Shown one piece after another: positions 1 through 9,034 of a stretch of DNA of 64,000 nucleotides (position 1 is its first letter; each line of letters opens with the position of its first letter). The notes under the pieces are model-generated. The model was not told the origin of the DNA, searched no databases, and worked only from the letters and a program-made list of their open reading frames with translations. Position numbers and translations under genes: made by a program. Source of the stretch: CBDDEC01 sp965226785 (GTDB lineage Bacteria > Chloroflexota > Dehalococcoidia > UBA2979); assembly GCA_965226785.1 (NCBI GenBank), contig CBDDEC010000003.1, forward strand, positions 868,001-932,000. Reading direction: 5' to 3'.

Positions 1-1
1 C

Positions 2-826
2 AAGAGCACGGCGCTCAAGCTGTTCCTGGGCCTGATCGACGCGGACGAGGGGCAGGCGCTGTTCAACGGCGACGAGGTCCTCCACGCGCCCGAGCTGCGT
101 GAGCGCATCGGCTACATGCCCGAGCACGATTGCCTGCCTGACACGATGACGGGTGCGGAGTTCCTGACCTATATGGCGCAGGTGAGCGGGCTGCCCGCGC
201 ACGAGGCGCGCGTGCGCACGGCCGATATCCTGCGGCATGTGGGACTGGAGGAGGCGCGCTACCGCGACATCGGGACGTACTCCACAGGCATGAAACAGCG
301 CGTCAAGCTGGCCCAGGCGCTTGTACACGATCCGGTGCTGGCGCTCCTCGACGAGCCGACCGCTGGTCTCGACCCGCTGGGTCGGCACGAGATGCTGAGC
401 CTGATCGAGCGCACCGGGGGCGAGTTCGGGATCAGCATCGTGCTCTCGTCGCACCTGATGGGCGACGTGGAGCGGGTGTGCGACCGCGTGGTCGTCCTCG
501 ACGGTGGCCGGCTGCTGCAGCAGGGGACCGTCGCGAGCTTTACGCAAGAGACCGAACGCCTCGCGGTCACGGTGACCGAGGGCGGGGAGGCAATGGTCGC
601 GGCGCTGCATCAGCGCGGCCTCGAGGCCACGGTCGACACCAGCGAGGGGCGGACGCTGCTGATCGACGGTGTCGAGGACGCAGACTACGACCGTATCCGC
701 GACGCGATCGTCGAGTCGGGCGCGCTGCTCTACTCGATGGCCCCTCGGCAGCACTCGCTCACCGAGTTGTTCAGCACGGAAGAGCCTCCCGGCGTCGAAC
801 CGACGGCGGTCGAGGACCAGTCATGA
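2..826 (+). CDS. ABC-2 type exporter ATP-binding protein (5' partial)
   Basis: Cytoplasmic ATPase subunit of an ABC exporter; the 5' end is outside the window. The first visible codons (KST) are the end of the Walker A box. The signature YSTGMKQRVKLAQAL (about visible residues 93-107), Walker B LALLDEP and the H-loop VLSSHL follow in normal order, so the ATPase core is intact. The last ~90 residues form the accessory C-terminal domain common in the CcmA/NatA group. Its stop overlaps the next start (ATGA), so it is translationally coupled to a permease. The substrate cannot be read from the sequence; antibiotic, lipid or ion export are all possible. Confidence 0.93.
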   Translation, partial: KSTALKLFLGLIDADEGQALFNGDEVLHAPELRERIGYMPEHDCLPDTMTGAEFLTYMAQVSGLPAHEARVRTADILRHVGLEEARYRDIGTYSTGMKQRVKLAQALVHDPVLALLDEPTAGLDPLGRHEMLSLIERTGGEFGISIVLSSHLMGDVERVCDRVVVLDGGRLLQQGTVASFTQETERLAVTVTEGGEAMVAALHQRGLEATVDTSEGRTLLIDGVEDADYDRIRDAIVESGALLYSMAPRQHSLTELFSTEEPPGVEPTAVEDQS

Positions 827-1761
827 CGACCGAGCGCGATACTTCCTCGGCGCAGGCCGCGGCGGACGGCGCCGCGCCTCCCGGCGAGGCCGTCGGGCGC
901 ATCTTCGACCTCGGCTACCAGTGCTATGAAGGCGCCCGGGAGGGTCGTCGTCGCGCGGTGATCGCGATCTGGCGCGACTCGGTGCGCGGCACGCTGGGCC
1001 TCGGCCGATCCACCGCGACCAAGGTCCTGGCCTTCGGCACGATCGCGCTGGCCCTCTTTCCGGCGGTCGTGATTGTGGTCGTTGCCGGCTTCATCAGCCA
1101 GTTCGGCGAGGCCGTGGATCTCGAGGAGTTTCTGGGTGGGCTCAGCAACCGTGGGTACTATCGCTTCGCGATTTGGCCGCTGACCCTCTTCGTCGCCATC
1201 CTCGGTCCGGAGCTGCTCTGCCCAGACCGCCGAAGCGGCACGATCGTGCTCTACCTCGTGCGCCCGTTGCGCCCGCGCGACTATCTAGCCGCGCGCTGGG
1301 TAGGATTCTTCACCGTGACGATGGCGGTGTTGCTGCTGCCACAACTGATGGTGTTCATTGCGCTCGCCTTCACAGCCTCGAGCGTGTTTGACTACTTCGG
1401 CGACCACGCCGACGTGCTCCCGCGCTCGCTCGCATCAGGCCTCGCCGTGGGCTTGGTGCTCACGTCGATCTCGTTCGCCGTCGCTTCGATGACCGATCGA
1501 CGGGCTTACGCGGTCGCGGGCGTGATGGCGACGGTGCTGATCACCTGGGCGGTCTCGGCCGTTGGAGCAGAAAATGCCACCGGCGGTACCTCCGACTTCT
1601 TCCAGTTGATCCGCTTTGCAGGCGTGCTGGAGGTCAACGACTGGCTGTTTGACTCGTACCAGGCTGAGATAGCAGCGCGGTGGTACGGACTTACCTCGGC
1701 TGTGGTTGTGGTCGGCGGCGGGCTGTTCATGCTCAGCCGCTACCGGAAGCTGTCGTTGTGA
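823..1761 (+). CDS. ABC-2 type transporter permease
   Basis: Membrane subunit (312 aa) paired with the preceding ATPase. The ATG at 823 overlaps the upstream stop. A hydrophilic N-terminus of ~60 residues is followed by about six hydrophobic segments, for example around ALALFPAVVIVVVAGF, LFVAILGPELL, FTVTMAVLLLPQLMVF and SAVVVVGGGLFML. The loop containing CPDRRSGTIVLYLVRP, just after a membrane segment, is typical of ABC-2 permeases (a DRxxGT-like loop). It probably forms the export channel with the ATPases encoded on either side. Substrate unknown. Confidence 0.88.
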   Translation: MTTERDTSSAQAAADGAAPPGEAVGRIFDLGYQCYEGAREGRRRAVIAIWRDSVRGTLGLGRSTATKVLAFGTIALALFPAVVIVVVAGFISQFGEAVDLEEFLGGLSNRGYYRFAIWPLTLFVAILGPELLCPDRRSGTIVLYLVRPLRPRDYLAARWVGFFTVTMAVLLLPQLMVFIALAFTASSVFDYFGDHADVLPRSLASGLAVGLVLTSISFAVASMTDRRAYAVAGVMATVLITWAVSAVGAENATGGTSDFFQLIRFAGVLEVNDWLFDSYQAEIAARWYGLTSAVVVVGGGLFMLSRYRKLSL

Positions 1762-2747
1762 GCGACACAGCGAACGTCGACGCGGCGAATGTCGATCGGG
1801 CGAACGTCGATGCGCCGAATGAGGCTGCCACGATCGTGGTCGATAGCCTTTCGCGTTGGTTCGGCAGCGTCGTAGCCGTCAACGACGTATCGGTCGAATT
1901 CCGCCCCGGCGTCACCGGGTTACTGGGGCCGAACGGTGCTGGCAAGACCACGCTGCTACGGATGATCGCCGGTCTCTCCGAACCCTCGAGCGGGAGCGTC
2001 TCCGTGCTAGGCGAGGCCGTCCGAGGCGATCCAGCCATCTTCCGCCGCATGGGACTGATGCCGGAGCACGAGGGTGTCTATAGCTTCATGTCGGGCCGCG
2101 CGTTCGTGGAATTCAACGCGACGCTCCACGGGGTGAGCCCGCTCGCGCCGGCGGTCGACCGGGCCGTCGCGCTGGTGGGCCTCGAAACGGCGCAACACCG
2201 CGCCCTGGGTGGCTACTCGCGCGGCATGCGTCAGCGGATGCGCCTGGCGGCGGCGCTGGTCCACGATCCGGAGGTGTTGCTCCTCGACGAGCCGCTGTCC
2301 GGTACGGATCCGCGTCAGCGGCTCGAGTTCCAAACGATCGTCCACCGGCTCGCCGGCGAGGGCCGCACGATTGTCATCTCCTCGCACATCCTCGAGGAGG
2401 TCGAGGTGATGGCGCACGAGATCGTACTGATGGTCTCCGGCAAGGTGGCGGCGTCGGGCGACTTCCGCGCGATCCGCCGGGCGATGAACGAGCGCCCGTA
2501 CCTAGTACGTGTCAATTGCAGCGACTCACGGCAGCTGGCCAGCGCGCTGGTGCGCGCCCCCGAGGTCGATTCCGTGACGATCGAGGAAGCCGGCGACACG
2601 CTGCTCGTGCGCGGCAGCGACGTGCGGGCCCTGCAGCGGGCGATCCCGGAGGCCGCAGTGGCCGAGGCGGTGCGGCTGACGCGTGTCGAACCGCTCGACG
2701 ACTCGCTGGAGAGCGTCTTCACCTACCTGGCCGGTCGCGGCGCATGA
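1758..2747 (+). CDS. ABC-2 type exporter ATP-binding protein
   Basis: Second ATPase of the operon, 329 aa from a GTG at 1758 that overlaps the upstream stop (GTGA). Walker A GPNGAGKTT, signature YSRGMRQRMRLAAAL, Walker B VLLLDEP and H-loop ISSHI are all present. The signature has SRGM rather than SGGQ, as in the NatA/CcmA-type family and in the first ATPase. Before the fold starts there is a low-complexity tail of repeated A-N-V-D units. It overlaps the following permease by 4 nt. The operon therefore encodes two ATPase-permease pairs, possibly one heteromeric exporter. Confidence 0.93.
   Translation: MSDTANVDAANVDRANVDAPNEAATIVVDSLSRWFGSVVAVNDVSVEFRPGVTGLLGPNGAGKTTLLRMIAGLSEPSSGSVSVLGEAVRGDPAIFRRMGLMPEHEGVYSFMSGRAFVEFNATLHGVSPLAPAVDRAVALVGLETAQHRALGGYSRGMRQRMRLAAALVHDPEVLLLDEPLSGTDPRQRLEFQTIVHRLAGEGRTIVISSHILEEVEVMAHEIVLMVSGKVAASGDFRAIRRAMNERPYLVRVNCSDSRQLASALVRAPEVDSVTIEEAGDTLLVRGSDVRALQRAIPEAAVAEAVRLTRVEPLDDSLESVFTYLAGRGA
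1770..1820 (+). repeat. 15-nt in-frame tandem repeat at the ATPase N-terminus
   Basis: Just over three imperfect 15-nt units, first unit GCGAACGTCGACGCG, encode the ANVDAANVDRANVDA stretch at the start of the second ABC ATPase. The repeat is in frame and hydrophilic, so copy-number changes would alter only the tail before the ATPase fold. Confidence 0.7.
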
Positions 2748-3472
2748 GCGCGATCTTCTGGCTCTCCGCGCGTCAACTGACCGACCGGCGGCGCTTCCTC
2801 TTCGTCCTCGGGCTGGCGGCGATTCCGTCGCTGCTGATCGGGTTCTTGCTGATCTTCTTCGGCGACGAATCGAACCGCGACCCGATCGCGGACGAGATCT
2901 CCGGCTTCTACGGCACGCTCACCCTGCTAGCGACCCTGCCGATGATGGTGTTGCTGCTGACGACGGTGAACTTCGGCGATGAGATCGAGGACCGCACGCT
3001 GATCTACTTGGTCGCGAAGCCGATCTCTCGCTGGAAGATCGTGCTTCCTAAGTTCGCGGCCTCGGTCGGGATCGCAACGGCGCTCGGGCTGCTGGGGAAC
3101 GTCGTCGCCATGGCCCTCCTGACCGACGGCGATCTCGGGTACATCGCAGCGACATCTGCCGGGATCATCGTGGCGACCACCTGTTATGGGGCGGTGTTCA
3201 CCTGGGCCGGTCTGGCCTACAAGCACGCGCTGCCACTCGGGCTGGTCTACGTGGTGATCTGGGAGCTGATCCTCAGTCTCGCCTTCTCCGGGGCGCGCTT
3301 CCTCAGTTTCCGCCACTTCGCGTTGGCGGTGACGAACGGCCTCGACGACTCGTTGTTCGCCGACACCAGCCTCGATGTCAGCGCCACCGGCGCGGTGGTC
3401 GGCACGATGGTGATAGTCGTCGCGTTCGCGCTACTGACGGAGCGCAAGCTGCGCCGCATGGACGTGCCGTAG
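2744..3472 (+). CDS. ABC transporter permease
   Basis: Fourth gene of the exporter operon, 242 aa, starting inside the stop of the ATPase gene. About six hydrophobic segments are visible, including FLFVLGLAAIPSLLIGFLLI near the N-terminus and a final one before the basic end LLTERKLRRMDVP. The FGDEIEDRTLIYLVAKPISR loop after the second segment resembles the loop of the first permease and is typical of ABC-2 subunits. It is shorter than the first permease (242 versus 312 aa). It is the last operon gene; a clear gap precedes the next gene at 3560. Confidence 0.88.
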   Translation: MSAIFWLSARQLTDRRRFLFVLGLAAIPSLLIGFLLIFFGDESNRDPIADEISGFYGTLTLLATLPMMVLLLTTVNFGDEIEDRTLIYLVAKPISRWKIVLPKFAASVGIATALGLLGNVVAMALLTDGDLGYIAATSAGIIVATTCYGAVFTWAGLAYKHALPLGLVYVVIWELILSLAFSGARFLSFRHFALAVTNGLDDSLFADTSLDVSATGAVVGTMVIVVAFALLTERKLRRMDVP

Positions 3473-3503
3473 GTCGCAGCCCCCAAGGTCGTGCGCTCCT
3501 CGC

Positions 3504-3509
3504 TACAAT
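3504..3509 (+). promoter_or_regulatory. possible -10 element TACAAT upstream of the alcohol dehydrogenase gene
   Basis: TACAAT lies in the context GCTACAATGCGCTCC, 50 nt before the ATG at 3560. Nearly the same 15-mer (GCTAGAATGCGCTCC) precedes the gene at 10519. No convincing -35 box stands 16-18 nt upstream, so this is a weak call supported mainly by the recurrence. Confidence 0.35.
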
Positions 3510-3559
3510 GCGCTCCCCCCGCGCGCCGGATGGGCGTGTGGCAGCCTGAGGGAGCACAC

Positions 3560-4642
<1,083 letters not shown>

Positions 4643-4649
4643 CGCTGCG

Positions 4650-5012
4650 ATGGACGACGCTGTCCAGCAGGCGCTCGAGGCCGAGCGGGTCGTGGATATC
4701 ACCACGACCGGCCGGCGCTCGGGCGACCCACGCCGCATCGAGATCTGGATCCACCACCTCGAGGGCCGCTGGTTCATTACCGGCCTGCCAGGGCTGCGCA
4801 GCTGGTACGCCAACCTCGTCGCCACGCCGGCGTTCACGCTGCACGTGAAGAAGGGCGCGACCGCCGACCTGCCCTCGACGGCCCGTGCCATCACCGACGA
4901 GGCGGAGCGCCGGGAGGTGCTGGTTGACCTGCTGCCAAGCATTGGACGTGACCGGCCGATCGAGGACTGGGTCGCCCGCTCGCCGTTGGTCGAGGTGATG
5001 ATCGAGGGTTAG
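4650..5012 (+). CDS. deazaflavin-dependent nitroreductase family protein
   Basis: Small (120 aa) protein with the split-barrel flavin/deazaflavin fold of the Ddn/DUF385 family. The diagnostic TTGRRSGDPRR loop is near residue 20, followed by the pattern WFITGLPGLRSWYANL. The family binds F420 or a related deazaflavin and reduces small molecules. If the cofactor holds, the host makes F420, which fits Actinomycetota or Chloroflexota. It lies 7 nt downstream of the alcohol dehydrogenase. Its 3' end overlaps the convergent gene by 4 nt. Confidence 0.88.
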   Translation: MDDAVQQALEAERVVDITTTGRRSGDPRRIEIWIHHLEGRWFITGLPGLRSWYANLVATPAFTLHVKKGATADLPSTARAITDEAERREVLVDLLPSIGRDRPIEDWVARSPLVEVMIEG

Positions 5013-5464
5013 GCGGAGGGTCGCAGCAGGTTCGGTCGGTACGTGTTCGCGAGCAGTGGCGGCTCCGGCTCGGCTGGGTAGGGCACGAGCCAACCGGTTT
5101 CGGTCACGGAGCAGGCATACCACTCGGCCGCTGAGTCCCAGCAATAGTCGGATGTCCACACGGGACGAGTGTCGGGCCGGCCGCTGAGGCTGCCGTCGAT
5201 CGCGCCGTTGTCCGCGCAGTCGTAGGCGTGCGCCAGCTCGTGCAGCACGACCTCGAGGGATGCGCCTTCGCGGCTCAACCAGACCGTCGACGCGCCATCG
5301 TTGCAGCCGGTGGCGGCCACAGCCTCGCGCGGGCTGCCGTAGAGATCGGTGAAGCGCACCGGTCCCGCGACGGATTCCACCTCGACGGGCGCGCCGAGGG
5401 CGAAGAGACCGAACAACAGCTTGATCAGCAACAGCACGTGGGCCCCCGCCCGTACCTCAGTCAT
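5009..5464 (-). CDS. small secreted or anchored HExxH protein of unknown function
   Basis: A 151-aa protein with an N-terminal hydrophobic stretch (VLLLIKLLFGLFALG) that could be a signal or anchor. A zinc-protease-like HELAH is at about residues 75-79, and four cysteines lie nearby or downstream (C in CNDG, DCAD, YCWD, ACSV). The spacing suggests a compact zincin-like domain with disulfides outside the membrane. I do not recognise a named family. The two genes end tail to tail with a 4-nt overlap. It could be an inactive metal-binding protein rather than a protease. Confidence 0.7.
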   Translation of the reverse strand: MTEVRAGAHVLLLIKLLFGLFALGAPVEVESVAGPVRFTDLYGSPREAVAATGCNDGASTVWLSREGASLEVVLHELAHAYDCADNGAIDGSLSGRPDTRPVWTSDYCWDSAAEWYACSVTETGWLVPYPAEPEPPLLANTYRPNLLRPSA

Positions 5465-5520
5465 CGACCGATCGAGGGCGGTTCTGAAGGGCTGAGCGTG
5501 ATTCCCGGGCGTGACGGAAG

Positions 5521-5542
5521 CTCCTCGCGCGGTAGCGAGGAG
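5521..5542. other. 8-bp hairpin in the gap between convergent genes
   Basis: CTCCTCGC and GCGAGGAG form a perfect 8-bp stem around a 6-nt loop, between the 5' end of the HExxH gene and the 3' end of the alpha/beta hydrolase gene. No T tract follows on either strand, so a terminator role is only possible. Confidence 0.35.
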
Positions 5543-5601
5543 TGTGACGTGTTACCGAACGTCGAAGACGTTGTGCGCGTGGAGCGCGCTGATACGCCGG
5601 G

Positions 5602-6426
5602 CTACCGGCTCAGGCCCGCGGCGATTTCGTCGAGGAATGGGAGCACGACTGCGAGGAACTGGTCGACGCCCTCCCGCGGGAGACCGTGGCCCACTCCCTC
5701 GACGTGCACGAGCCGTGCCGTGGGGTTGAGGCGTGCGATGCGCCGCACGTCGTCGTTGTGGAGCAGACTCCCGAGCGAATCGTCGCCATAGAGGATCAAG
5801 AGCGGGCACTCGATGCGCGCGATCTCCTTGTCTGCCTCGCGTCCGTCGTAGATCGTTCGGTCCGCCCACTGGCCCCAGGTATCGGGGTCGTTCTCGTCGA
5901 GTCCCTTCACGCGTGCCGCGATGAGGCCGTGCGCGGCATCGGGTGTGGCGCGCCGCAGCGCCGCCTCGATCTCCGCGCGGGTAGCCAGCGACGCTAGATC
6001 GCGATTCTGGGCGAAGTACTTGGCCGAGGTCATCGTCATCCACTCGTTCATGTAGGACGGGGGCTCGGAGGCGATCGCCGCCAGCACGACGTCAGGGTCG
6101 GTGCCCGCCAGCGTCAACGTCGTGACCGCGCCGACGGACTGACCGCCGACGACTGCGGGCTCGCCAACGACCTCACGGATGAAGGCTCCGATGTCTCGTG
6201 CGAAGTCGACGAAGCGGTAGCCGCGCCGGACGTGACCCGAGGCGCCGTGCCCACGGAGGTCGGGACGAAAGAGGTGCGTGCGCTCCCGGAGGTGTGGAAG
6301 GACCAGCGGATTGCCGTCGCGCGAGCCGCCGAGTCCGTGCAGCCAGACGAGGGGCGGCCCGTTGTTCGGACCCTCGGCGTAGGCGAGGGTCACCTCGCCG
6401 GTGTCGAAGGCCGCTGCGGTGTCCAT
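5602..6426 (-). CDS. alpha/beta hydrolase
   Basis: Cytoplasmic hydrolase of the alpha/beta fold, 274 aa. The oxyanion region LHGLGGSRDG is near residue 30. The nucleophile elbow is GQSVG near residue 95, the acid is probably in LYGDDS, and the catalytic His is in GVGHG near the C-terminus. The order and spacing are normal for the family, so it should be active as an esterase, lactonase or C-C hydrolase. It is transcribed divergently from the SDR at 6555. The ATG at 6424-6426 is the only good start before the fold. Confidence 0.9.
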   Translation of the reverse strand: MDTAAAFDTGEVTLAYAEGPNNGPPLVWLHGLGGSRDGNPLVLPHLRERTHLFRPDLRGHGASGHVRRGYRFVDFARDIGAFIREVVGEPAVVGGQSVGAVTTLTLAGTDPDVVLAAIASEPPSYMNEWMTMTSAKYFAQNRDLASLATRAEIEAALRRATPDAAHGLIAARVKGLDENDPDTWGQWADRTIYDGREADKEIARIECPLLILYGDDSLGSLLHNDDVRRIARLNPTARLVHVEGVGHGLPREGVDQFLAVVLPFLDEIAAGLSR

Positions 6427-6450
6427 GCGCTGATCCTAGCCCGCCGCGGC

Positions 6451-6475
6451 GTACGCGTCGTACGCGTCGTACGCG
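6451..6475. repeat. 9-nt tandem repeat in a divergent promoter gap
   Basis: GTACGCGTC is repeated twice, followed by a partial third unit (GTACGCG), between the divergent hydrolase (starts 6426) and SDR (starts 6555) genes. Each unit contains palindromic cores (CGTACG, ACGCGT). Position and symmetry would suit a DNA-binding protein, but no direct evidence exists. Confidence 0.55.
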
Positions 6476-6554
6476 GTGTCGGCCCAGCCACGAGCGCGTG
6501 GCGTTCGGGTACCATCCGCGAGCGCAAGGCGAGTATGGAAGTGAGGGGGTGCGC

Positions 6555-7493
6555 ATGGGCGCACTGGACGGGAATGGCGTCGTCGTGACGGGCGCCGGGC
6601 GCGGCATAGGCCGCGCTGTGGCGCTGGCGGCTGCCGCCGAGGGGGCGACCGTCGTCGTCGCCGACAACGGTAGCGAACCGGATGGGACGGGTTCAAATCC
6701 GGCGGTCGCGCAAACGGTCGTCGACGAGATCACGGCTGCCGGCGGCACCGCGGTCGCGGTCACCGAAGACGTGAGCACGATGGACGGCGCCGAGGCCTGC
6801 GTGAAGGCGGCCCTCGACAGTGCGGGCAGCCTCGACGCGCTGGTGACCAGCGCCGGGTCGCGCCGCGACACGCCGATCTGGGAGATGACGGAGGACGACT
6901 GGGATTCGATCATCGACGGCAACGTGAAGGCGACGTTCGCGCCAGTGAAGTTCGCGACGGTGGCGATGCGTCAGCAACGCTACGGTCGGATCGTGATGAT
7001 GGCGGCGGATGCAGGCCTGGGCGCGGTCGGCTCGGCGAACTATGCCGCCGCAGGCGAAGGCGTGATCGGCCTCAGCCGCACCGTTGCCCGCGACGTGGGG
7101 CGCTACGGCGTGACCTGCAACGCGATTTCGCCGCTGGCGCGTACGCGCCTCTTCGGTGGGGCATCGGAGGAGCTGCGGCCGCCGGCCGGCGTGCGCTCGG
7201 CGGACGAGATGGCGCGCATCGCGCCGCCGTTCCCGACGCGGCGCTGGGAGGGCTCGGCCCACCCAGACGCTCCCGAGAGCGTGGCACCGCTCGCGGTCTA
7301 CCTCGTGAGCGAGGAAGCCGGCGACGTCAATGGCCAGCTCTTCGGAGTGCGGGGTGGGGAGATCTACCTCTACTCGTACCCCCAGATCGACCGACAGCTG
7401 CTCAGCTACGGGCGGCGCTTCACGATGGACGAGCTGGACGAGCAGGCGCCCCGCGCGCTGGCGCTCGATGTCACCAGCCCGCTCCGCGGTTAG
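6555..7493 (+). CDS. SDR-family protein lacking the catalytic Ser and Lys
   Basis: A 312-aa short-chain dehydrogenase fold with intact cofactor loop TGAGRGIGR and the ADNGSEPDG loop. At the active site the usual Ser is replaced (IVMMAADAG where the next gene has ILLFSSRSG). The YxxxK motif is broken: NYAAAGEG has Gly where Lys should be. The Tyr remains. It is therefore probably not a normal dehydrogenase. It stands 13 nt upstream of an intact SDR and may be its non-catalytic partner, as in heteromeric ketoacyl reductases. The ATG at 6555 follows a GAGGGGGT ribosome site and is where the fold begins. Confidence 0.88.
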   Translation: MGALDGNGVVVTGAGRGIGRAVALAAAAEGATVVVADNGSEPDGTGSNPAVAQTVVDEITAAGGTAVAVTEDVSTMDGAEACVKAALDSAGSLDALVTSAGSRRDTPIWEMTEDDWDSIIDGNVKATFAPVKFATVAMRQQRYGRIVMMAADAGLGAVGSANYAAAGEGVIGLSRTVARDVGRYGVTCNAISPLARTRLFGGASEELRPPAGVRSADEMARIAPPFPTRRWEGSAHPDAPESVAPLAVYLVSEEAGDVNGQLFGVRGGEIYLYSYPQIDRQLLSYGRRFTMDELDEQAPRALALDVTSPLRG

Positions 7494-7506
7494 CGAGGAG
7501 AGCACG

Positions 7507-8463
7507 ATGGGTAATCGACTGGAAGGACGCGTCGCGATCGTCACCGGGGCGGGCCGTGGCATCGGCCGCGGCGTCGCGCACCTCCTCGCCGAGGAGGGCG
7601 CCTCGGTGGTCGTCAACGACTTCGGCGGCAACCTCGACGGCTCGGGCGCCGACGAGGGTCCGGCCGACGAGGTGGCGCGGGAGATCCGCGACGCCGGCGG
7701 CAGCGCTGCCGCTCACTACGGCGACATCTCGAAGTTCGACGACGTGGCGGCGCTGGCGCAGACGGCGCTCGACGAGTTTGGGCGGCTGGACATTGCCTGC
7801 CACGTCGCAGGCATCCTGCGTGACCGCATGGTCTTCAACATGACCGAGGAGGAGTGGGACGCGGTGCTGGCGGTCCACCTCAAGGGGGCGTTCAACGTCG
7901 TCCGCAACTCGGTAGGCTCGATGCTGGAGCAAGGCTTCGGGCGCATCCTGCTGTTCTCGTCGAGGTCGGGCCTCGGATCGTCGGGGCAGGCCAACTACTC
8001 GGCCGCGAAGGAGGGCATGGTCGGCTTCGCGCGTGCATTGGCGCGGGAGCTAGGGCCGCACGGCATCACAGCTAACGCCATCTACCCGGGCGGCAACACG
8101 CGCATGACGCAATCGGTGCCGACGGCGGCCGCGGACATCCGCGCGCAGGCGGGCATCCTTCGTACCGGCCGCGCCGCCACCTCGGCCGTGGGCTGGCCCG
8201 AGGAGGGTCCGCAACCGCGCGACCCGGAGAACAACGCACCGATCGTGGCCTGGCTCTGCAGCGACGCCGGTGGGTCGATCAACGGGCAGGTGATCGGTTC
8301 GTCCGGCTGGCAGGCGTCGAGGTACTCCACGCGGCAGGTGATCCGCTCGATCGCGAAGCCGGGCCACTGGGAACTCGATGAGCTGCGTCGCGCCGTGCCG
8401 CTGCAACTGCTGGCGGGGATCGCGAACCCGGCGCCGAAGCGCGTGGAGCAGCCGAAGTCGTAG
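7507..8463 (+). CDS. SDR-family oxidoreductase
   Basis: NAD(P)-dependent short-chain dehydrogenase, 318 aa. Cofactor motif TGAGRGIGR, NDFGGNLDG loop, Ser in LFSSRSG and catalytic NYSAAKEG (YxxxK) are all intact. The NDFGG loop is common in SDRs of the (3R)-hydroxyacyl-CoA dehydrogenase type, so an acyl-CoA or sterol-like substrate is plausible. It has a C-terminal extension of ~60 residues with GWQASRYSTRQV. The ATG at 7507 follows a GAGGAGAG site. It overlaps nothing and follows its catalytically defective sister by 13 nt. Confidence 0.92.
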   Translation: MGNRLEGRVAIVTGAGRGIGRGVAHLLAEEGASVVVNDFGGNLDGSGADEGPADEVAREIRDAGGSAAAHYGDISKFDDVAALAQTALDEFGRLDIACHVAGILRDRMVFNMTEEEWDAVLAVHLKGAFNVVRNSVGSMLEQGFGRILLFSSRSGLGSSGQANYSAAKEGMVGFARALARELGPHGITANAIYPGGNTRMTQSVPTAAADIRAQAGILRTGRAATSAVGWPEEGPQPRDPENNAPIVAWLCSDAGGSINGQVIGSSGWQASRYSTRQVIRSIAKPGHWELDELRRAVPLQLLAGIANPAPKRVEQPKS

Positions 8464-8482
8464 CGAACGCCGAGGGCGACGC

Positions 8483-9034
8483 ATGACGACGAACGAGGCG
8501 CGGCGGATCTACCTCGTGCCGTACGAGCCCGCGTGGCCGGATCTGGCGGCGCAGGTCGCTGGCGAAATCCTGGAAGGGTGCGGGCCGGATGGCGTTGGCG
8601 CGATCACGCGCGTCGAGCATATCGGTTCGACCGCGATCGCGGGCTGCGATGCGAAGCTGGTGATCGACCTCATGCCGGCGCTGGTGAGCTTCGAGGCAGG
8701 GCGTGACTGCGTGGCACCGCTCAAGGCGCGGGGGTACCAGTACCGCGGTCAGTTCGGGCTGCCGAGGCGGCACTACTTCTCGCGCCCCGCTGCCGCCTCG
8801 ACGATCGGGATCGATGAGCACGTGCACATGTACACGCCGGGCGAGGGGCAGTGGGACGACCAACTGGCGTTCCGCGACTACCTGCGCGCGCACGAGGATG
8901 CGCGAGACGAGTACGTCGCGCTGAAGCGCGAGCTGGCGCTGCGGCACCCGCACGACGGCGACGCTTACGCCGAAGACAAGAGCAACTTCGTGCAGCGCAT
9001 CCTGCGGCTGGCGCAGGACGAGGTTGCATCATGA
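8483..9034 (+). CDS. GrpB/UPF0157 family protein
   Basis: A 183-aa cytoplasmic protein of the nucleotidyltransferase-like UPF0157 family. The characteristic YEPAWPDLA start, EHIGSTAIAG motif and later KSNFVQRIL tail are visible. The family resembles minimal nucleotidyltransferases; its physiological reaction is unsettled. In GSTAIAGCDAKLVIDLM the acidic residues expected for metal binding are present. Its stop overlaps the start of the following phosphodiesterase (ATGA), so the two are coupled. Confidence 0.85.
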   Translation: MTTNEARRIYLVPYEPAWPDLAAQVAGEILEGCGPDGVGAITRVEHIGSTAIAGCDAKLVIDLMPALVSFEAGRDCVAPLKARGYQYRGQFGLPRRHYFSRPAAASTIGIDEHVHMYTPGEGQWDDQLAFRDYLRAHEDARDEYVALKRELALRHPHDGDAYAEDKSNFVQRILRLAQDEVAS

